Assembly: GCF_000812865.1 (NCBI RefSeq)
Contig: NZ_JSYL01000006.1
Coordinates: 1-64,000 of the forward strand
Source: Kaistella jeonii
GTDB taxonomy: Bacteria; Bacteroidota; Bacteroidia; Flavobacteriales; Weeksellaceae
Length of the DNA: 64,000 nt
Direction: 5' to 3'
Part shown: positions 59,885-64,000 of the stretch, one piece after another
Layout of the letters: the number at the start of each line of letters is the position of its first letter
Numbering within the stretch: position 1 is the first letter of the stretch
Translations under genes and position numbers: made by a program
The notes under the pieces: model-generated
Database searches by the model: none
What the model was told of the DNA's origin: nothing
The model's input: the letters and a program-made list of their open reading frames with translations, nothing else

Positions 59885-60649
59885 TCAAAACTCCAGTTCT
59901 AATCCATCAAAAGCAAGATGTACATTTTCTGGGAGTTCGCTTTCAGTTTCGGCATGTAGTCCTAAGTGATGTGAAATATGCGTGAGATATAATTTCTTTG
60001 GCTGGAGTTCTTCAAAAAGTTCTAAAACCTGAGGTAAGATAAAGTGCGCAGGATGAAGATCTTCTTTCCGAATACAGTTTAAGATTAAATAATCTAAATT
60101 TTTTAGTTTTTCTTTTTCAGTCTCTGAAATAAAACTTGCATCTGTGATGTATGCAAGGTTTTTAAACCTAAATCCTAAAACTGAAATTTTATAATGCATC
60201 ACTTCAATGGGAATTATTTCCGTATCAAATAAATCAAAATTTCCCTCAATTTCATGCAGGTCAAAAGAAGGCGCTCCAGGATATTTTACATCTGCAAAAG
60301 CATAAGGAAAGCGATTCTTAACTTCAACTCCTACTCTTTTATTACAATAAAGATCCATATTTTTTTTACTGCGAAAAATTACGGGACGCAAATCATCTAA
60401 CCCAATAACGTGATCATTGTGTTCGTGGGTAAGTAAAACCGCATCAACATTGTCTTCTTTATTATTGAGCATCTGAATGCGGAAATCCGGACCACAGTCA
60501 ATCAATATTTTTTTTCCAGAATCTGTGCTGACTAAAGCCGACGATCGAAACCGATTATCTTTTGGATCTGTTGAACTGCAAACTTCGCAGTGACAACCAA
60601 TAACAGGAACTCCTTGGGAAGTTCCAGTTCCTAAAAATTTCAACTCCAT
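59885..60649 (-). CDS. MBL-fold metallo-hydrolase (PhnP/RNase Z-like)
   Basis: A 254-residue cytoplasmic enzyme. LTHEHNDHVIGLDDLRP is the HxHxDH metal motif, GTGTSQGVPVIGCHCEVC carries a CxCxxC structural-zinc cluster like PhnP, and LTHISHHLG supplies a later histidine. The PhnP group has phosphodiesterase activity on cyclic phosphates; other members take different phosphoesters, so the substrate here is open. It is a single gene next to the tRNA. Confidence 0.88.
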   Translation of the reverse strand: MELKFLGTGTSQGVPVIGCHCEVCSSTDPKDNRFRSSALVSTDSGKKILIDCGPDFRIQMLNNKEDNVDAVLLTHEHNDHVIGLDDLRPVIFRSKKNMDLYCNKRVGVEVKNRFPYAFADVKYPGAPSFDLHEIEGNFDLFDTEIIPIEVMHYKISVLGFRFKNLAYITDASFISETEKEKLKNLDYLILNCIRKEDLHPAHFILPQVLELFEELQPKKLYLTHISHHLGLHAETESELPENVHLAFDGLELEF

Positions 60650-60702
60650 TTCTTTTGAGGTTGGTATATTATTGGTAAATTTACAAAAAATATGAATTGC
60701 TT

Positions 60703-62133
60703 GTGATTAATCAGAAATTAACTCCTAAACAGAAAGCTTTAGCCATTAATTTAGACGCCGATATTTACGGGACTTTTGCCGAGATTGGTGCAGGTCAAGA
60801 AACGGTGCGTCATTTTTTTAGAGCAGGAGGTGCTTCGCAAACCATTGCAAAAGCAATGTCGGCTTATGACAAAGATTTTAGTGACGCGATCTACGGAAAA
60901 GAAGCTAGAAACAGATATGTTACCCAAAACCGTCTGCGAAAAATGTTGCGTTATGAAGTTTCATTAATCGAGGAACGTCTTTGTCGGGAAAACAATCCCG
61001 GAAGAAAATTCTTTTCCTACGCGAATACCGTGACAACGATCAATTTTGACAAAACCATGAAAGGTCATGGTTGGGTTGGTTTGAGATTTCAGCTCGATGA
61101 GAAAGAAGATTATAATGAAATTGTGTTTCATGTAAAATTCAATGAAAACGACACTACTCTGCAACAAGAAACTTTGGGAGGTCTTGGAGTTAATTTAATT
61201 TACGGAGCTTTCAACTATTCCGATAATCCGAGAAGGTTAATTGAATCTTTATATGACGATATTTCTACAGATAATGTTGAAATTGATATGATTGATTTCA
61301 GTGGACCCGCTTTTACTTATGTAGATAATCGCCTGATGAGTCTGCAACTTGTAAAAAATGGGATGACTGATGCGGTAATTTTTAATCCACAGGGAAATAA
61401 TATGCTACCTGCAGATATTTTATATAAGAAAAATATTTTCGCAGTTCGTGGGAGTTTTCGCCCAGTAACATTGGTGAATATCGATATGTTCGAGAAAGGT
61501 CTTGAAATGTTTATGAAAGATTCGGAGTGTAATTTTGATGAGAAAGAAGTTCTTTTTGAAATTACGATCTCAAATTTAAGAGCAGCCGGTGATATTGATG
61601 AGCGCGATTTTCTGGACAGAGTTGATGTTTTAGCGAAGTTGGGCTACACTGTTATCATTTCAAATTTCTCCGAATATTTTCGCTTGATTGATTATTTCGC
61701 AAACTATACGAGTGGAGAAATAGGAGTCGCAATGGGCGTTAACAATCTTTTAGATGTATTTGATGAAAATTATTATAAAAGTCTCTCCGGCGGAATTTTA
61801 GAAGCTTTCGGGAAATTTTTCAGAAAAGGAATGACCGTGTATCTTTATCCTTACAAAGATCCTGAAACTCATGAATTACTGACCTCTACCAATTTAAAGG
61901 TGAGCGATAATTTAAAGGAGTTGTATAAATATTTCAAACTCAATCAAAGGATCGTAGATATCAAAAATTATAATCCTGATTTCTCCGAGATTTATTCCCG
62001 AGAAATTCTCAATAAAATTGCAAATCACGAAAGTGGTTGGGAAAAACAAGTACCTGCAGATGTTGCCGATATGATCAAGGAACGCGGAATGTTTGGCTAT
62101 AAAGAAGAATTAAAACTAAAACAGTTTTCCTAA
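60703..62133 (+). CDS. Conserved protein of unknown function (about 476 residues)
   Basis: A cytoplasmic, globular protein without signal peptide or membrane helix. It has conserved-looking stretches INQKLTPKQKALAINLD, IGAGQETVRHFFRAGGASQT, SGPAFTYVDNRLMSLQLVKNG and EITISNLRAAGDIDERDFL. Relatives are common in bacteria and, to my recollection, carry conflicting names in databases (nicotinate-nucleotide adenylyltransferase, TonB-dependent receptor). Neither fits: there is no nucleotidyltransferase HxGH motif and no barrel. No ATG is usable; the start is GTG at 60703 or TTG at 60697. The GAF protein gene follows 12 bases later. Confidence 0.8.
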   Translation: MINQKLTPKQKALAINLDADIYGTFAEIGAGQETVRHFFRAGGASQTIAKAMSAYDKDFSDAIYGKEARNRYVTQNRLRKMLRYEVSLIEERLCRENNPGRKFFSYANTVTTINFDKTMKGHGWVGLRFQLDEKEDYNEIVFHVKFNENDTTLQQETLGGLGVNLIYGAFNYSDNPRRLIESLYDDISTDNVEIDMIDFSGPAFTYVDNRLMSLQLVKNGMTDAVIFNPQGNNMLPADILYKKNIFAVRGSFRPVTLVNIDMFEKGLEMFMKDSECNFDEKEVLFEITISNLRAAGDIDERDFLDRVDVLAKLGYTVIISNFSEYFRLIDYFANYTSGEIGVAMGVNNLLDVFDENYYKSLSGGILEAFGKFFRKGMTVYLYPYKDPETHELLTSTNLKVSDNLKELYKYFKLNQRIVDIKNYNPDFSEIYSREILNKIANHESGWEKQVPADVADMIKERGMFGYKEELKLKQFS

Positions 62134-62145
62134 AAAAATAAAAAA

Positions 62146-62595
62146 ATGTCAGAAATAAAAAAACGTCTTTCTTCAATATTAGAAAGTCCAAATCACAATA
62201 CAGAAGTTAAACTTCAGAAAATCTGTCATCTTCTCGATCAGGAAATTCCTTATTTCAACTGGACGGGATTTTACTTTAGAAACGGACATAAAGAAGAATT
62301 AATTCTGGGACCTTATGTTGGTGCAGAGACCGATCACACCGTAATTCCTTTTGGTAAGGGAATTTGTGGACAGGTTGCAGTTTCTAACGAAACTTTTGTT
62401 GTTCCTGATGTTCATGCTCAAGAAAATTATTTGAGTTGTTCTATCGCAACGAAAGCAGAGATCGTAGTTCCGATTATCAAAGATGGCAACAACATCGGTC
62501 AGATCGATATTGATTCTCACGAGTTAGACCCATTTACTGCGGAAGACCGCGAAATGCTGGAATGGTTGTGTGACGAGATCGCGAAAATAATGTAG
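62146..62595 (+). CDS. GAF-domain protein, free methionine-(R)-sulfoxide reductase-like
   Basis: A 149-residue cytoplasmic single GAF domain. NWTGFYFRNGHKEELILGPYVG, GKGICGQVAVSNETFVVPDVHAQENYLSC and AEIVVPIIKDGNNIGQIDIDS match the fRMsr family, which reduces free methionine-(R)-sulfoxide. Two of the functional cysteines are visible (in GICG and YLSCS). The gene is 12 bases after the preceding one and in its operon. Confidence 0.88.
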   Translation: MSEIKKRLSSILESPNHNTEVKLQKICHLLDQEIPYFNWTGFYFRNGHKEELILGPYVGAETDHTVIPFGKGICGQVAVSNETFVVPDVHAQENYLSCSIATKAEIVVPIIKDGNNIGQIDIDSHELDPFTAEDREMLEWLCDEIAKIM

Positions 62596-62612
62596 TTGAA
62601 ATTTTATTACAA

Positions 62613-62652
62613 TAAAAAAGTGTGGGTTTTTAGAAATCCACACTTTTTGTTT
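62613..62652. terminator. Bidirectional terminator between the GAF and GNAT genes
   Basis: Arms AAAAAGTGTGG / CCACACTTTTT with an AAA/TTT inner pairing, A/T tracts on both sides, between convergent genes. Confidence 0.85.
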
Positions 62653-62665
62653 TTATGAGCGTTTG

Positions 62666-63136
62666 TTATTTTGCTAAATCCGCGATTCCTTGTCCATCCA
62701 AACGATAAACGGTCCATTCATTCATTGGTTTTGCGTCAAGTGATTCGTAGAAGTCGATTGCGGGTTGATTCCAGTTGAGAACGGACCACTCCATTCTGCC
62801 ACAGTTTTCTGCCTTTGCAATTTTAGTCAGTTCGATGAGCAATGTTTTTCCATACCCTTTTCCGCGGTGTTCCGGCTCGACATAAAGGTCTTCTAAGTAC
62901 AAACCAGGTTTTCCTAAGAATGTTGAAAAATTATAGAAATAAAGGGCAAATCCAGCCGGAATTCCATTTTCTTCGCCGATGATGACGTGCGCGAAGTTTT
63001 TCTCAAATATATTTTCCCGAAGTTCTTCTATGGAAGTCACGACTTCATTTTCCATTTTTTCGTAAACGGCGAGTTTTTTAATCAAATCAAAGATGACTGG
63101 TGTATCTTCTGGGGTGGCTTTTCTAATCGTGAACAT
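62666..63136 (-). CDS. GNAT-family N-acetyltransferase, spermidine/diamine acetyltransferase-like
   Basis: A 156-residue cytoplasmic enzyme. IRKATPEDTPVIFDLIKKLAVYEKM opens the GNAT fold. GLYLEDLYVEPEHRGKGYGKTLL contains the acetyl-CoA loop (Q/RxxGxG/A). CGRMEWSVLNWNQPAIDFYESL is the next motif. The LYLEDLYV and MEWSVL words resemble eukaryotic SSAT1/2 and related bacterial diamine or thialysine acetyltransferases; the acceptor is not proven. Confidence 0.88.
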   Translation of the reverse strand: MFTIRKATPEDTPVIFDLIKKLAVYEKMENEVVTSIEELRENIFEKNFAHVIIGEENGIPAGFALYFYNFSTFLGKPGLYLEDLYVEPEHRGKGYGKTLLIELTKIAKAENCGRMEWSVLNWNQPAIDFYESLDAKPMNEWTVYRLDGQGIADLAK

Positions 63137-63204
63137 TTCTTTTTATTTTAGAAATCAAAGTTAAGGTTTTTGCCAGAATTTTATTTAAAAATCCAACCGT
63201 AACC

Positions 63205-63298
63205 AGCCCCGATTGAACGGCCTGTTTGAGCTCTTTTTTTGATGTTGGAATATGTGGTGGCGAAAAAAAGCGAGTAGTGAAAGCGGGATTTAGCTCCT
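63205..63298. repeat. Interspersed palindromic repeat (REP-like)
   Basis: Its first 30 bases, from AGCCCCGATTGAACGGCCTG, match the repeat at 428 with about one mismatch, as does AGCGAGTAGTGAAAGCGGG near the end. The central stem pairs GCTCTTTTTTTG with CGAAAAAAAGCGAG around a loop rich in GTGG. It ends TTTAGCTCCT. It lies between the GNAT and E2 genes. Confidence 0.72.
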
Positions 63299-63299
63299 A

Positions 63300-63334
63300 A
63301 AAAAAACCTCCAGAACGTATTCTGAAGGTTTTAA
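63300..63334 (-). terminator. Terminator after the E2 gene
   Basis: Arms AAACCTCCAGAA / TTCTGAAGGTTT (one mismatch), flanked by A/T tracts. It is located just after the E2 stop on the minus strand. Confidence 0.75.
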
Positions 63335-63353
63335 TTTTATATTTATTGAGATC

Positions 63354-64000
63354 TTAAATCTCTGTATCTAAATCCCAGTTCTGTAAATAATCGTGAACAT
63401 GTTTCAGGAACATTCCGCCCAGAGAACCGTCTACAACACGGTGATCGTAAGAATGCGACATGAACATCAAGTTACGGATCGCAATGACGTCGCCGTCTTT
63501 GGTTTCCAAAACTGCTGGTTTCTTAACGATCGCTCCGACCGCCAAAATAGCAACTTGAGGTTGCGGAATAATCGGCGTTCCCATCAAATTACCAAATCCA
63601 CCAACGTTGGAAATCGTGTAGGTTGCTCCTTGCGTATCTTCAGGTCGCAATTTTTTATTTCTTGCTCGGAAAGCCAGATCATTGATCGCTTTTGCCAAAC
63701 CTGAAAGTGAAAGTTGATCTGCATTTTTGATGACGGGAACAATTAAATTTCCGTCTGGAAGTGCGGTTGCCATTCCAATATTGATGTTTTTCTTTTTGAT
63801 GATCTTATCGCCATCTACAGAAACGTTGATCATTGGGAAATCTTGAATCGCCTTTACAATTGCTTTTACAAAAATTGGCATATACGTCAGTTTCTCGCCT
63901 TCTCTTTTCTCGAAAAGATCTTTATGTTTCGTTCTCCATTTTACAACGTTTGTAACATCGGTTTCGATGAAAGAAGTTACGTGTGGTGCGGTATGTTTGC
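63354..64000 (-). CDS. 2-oxoacid dehydrogenase E2 acyltransferase, 3' part (runs off the window)
   Basis: The minus-strand frame is open to the last base. It reads KHTAPHVTSFIETDVTNVVK, then EGEKLTYMPIFVKAIVKAIQ, and later GMATALPDGNLIVPVI, YTISNVGGFGN and SYDHRVVDGSLGG. This is the catalytic domain of lipoamide acyltransferases (E2) of pyruvate, branched-chain or 2-oxoglutarate dehydrogenase complexes; HRVVDG carries the active histidine and aspartate. The lipoyl domain, peripheral-subunit binding domain and the gene start lie outside, so the complex cannot be named. Confidence 0.93.
   Translation of the reverse strand, partial: KHTAPHVTSFIETDVTNVVKWRTKHKDLFEKREGEKLTYMPIFVKAIVKAIQDFPMINVSVDGDKIIKKKNINIGMATALPDGNLIVPVIKNADQLSLSGLAKAINDLAFRARNKKLRPEDTQGATYTISNVGGFGNLMGTPIIPQPQVAILAVGAIVKKPAVLETKDGDVIAIRNLMFMSHSYDHRVVDGSLGGMFLKHVHDYLQNWDLDTEI

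Noticed and set aside
63393-63704. A 103-codon plus-strand frame opposite the E2 gene.
   Set aside because: The minus-strand E2 motifs are unambiguous and the plus frame has no family character.

Overview
The window is chromosomal DNA from a low-GC member of the Bacteroidota, most likely the family Weeksellaceae (Chryseobacterium/Kaistella-like). The evidence is internal: many genes carry the Bacteroidota -7 promoter element TAnnTTTG close upstream of the start codon, secreted proteins have the typical MKK...FAQ signal peptides, and Bacteroidota-type families are frequent (DUF5686, DUF4920, BT_3928-type DoxX protein, DUF1599, DUF6496). No genus-level marker such as rRNA is present, so the genus is an inference.

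Layout. 0.1-7.6 kb: amino-acid permease, DUF4920 protein, M14 carboxypeptidase, TerC-type membrane protein, an XRE regulator, and an unusual AAA+ ATPase. 7.7-15.7 kb: a peptide-use block of periplasmic dipeptidyl peptidase IV, three consecutive POT-family peptide transporters and a periplasmic thioredoxin-fold protein. 15.8-29.9 kb: mostly housekeeping genes: recG, a gene split by an in-frame stop, a DUF5686 outer-membrane protein, folP, DUF1599, DoxX-like, TerB-like, tpiA, clpP, a zinc-ribbon-degenerate dnaG, a periplasmic isoaspartyl peptidase and tsaE. 30-41.8 kb: ald, DUF4258, tyrA, an isolated contractile-tail sheath gene, sdaA, a hydrolase, two tandem YceI proteins, glk, a small outer-membrane barrel, a rhodanese, queG and a DUF2459 protein.

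41.9-49.5 kb holds a bacterial ionotropic-glutamate-receptor-like channel. It is followed by a Crp-family regulator divergent from an asparagine-to-fumarate cluster: Dcu-type C4-dicarboxylate carrier, periplasmic asparaginase, porin, aspartase. 49.7-58.9 kb holds a tripartite efflux operon (adaptor, small secreted protein, ABC ATPase, MacB-like permease, TolC) divergent from an NtrC-type regulator and histidine kinase. The divergent region shows a sigma-54-like promoter plus two near-identical operator-like sites 21 bp apart. 58.9-59.4 kb is a decayed IS3-family element, followed by tRNA-Leu(CAA). 59.9-64 kb: an MBL hydrolase, a conserved protein of unknown function, a GAF (fRMsr-like) protein, a GNAT acetyltransferase, and the 3' part of a 2-oxoacid dehydrogenase E2 gene that runs off the window.

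Palindromic intergenic repeats, at least two related sets, lie at 1-40, 428-496, 28122-28275, 33936-34007 and 63205-63298. No CRISPR array, rRNA operon or intact mobile element was seen. The most system-like loci are the sigma-54 efflux module, the asparagine/aspartate/fumarate cluster, the orphan sheath gene and the receptor-channel.
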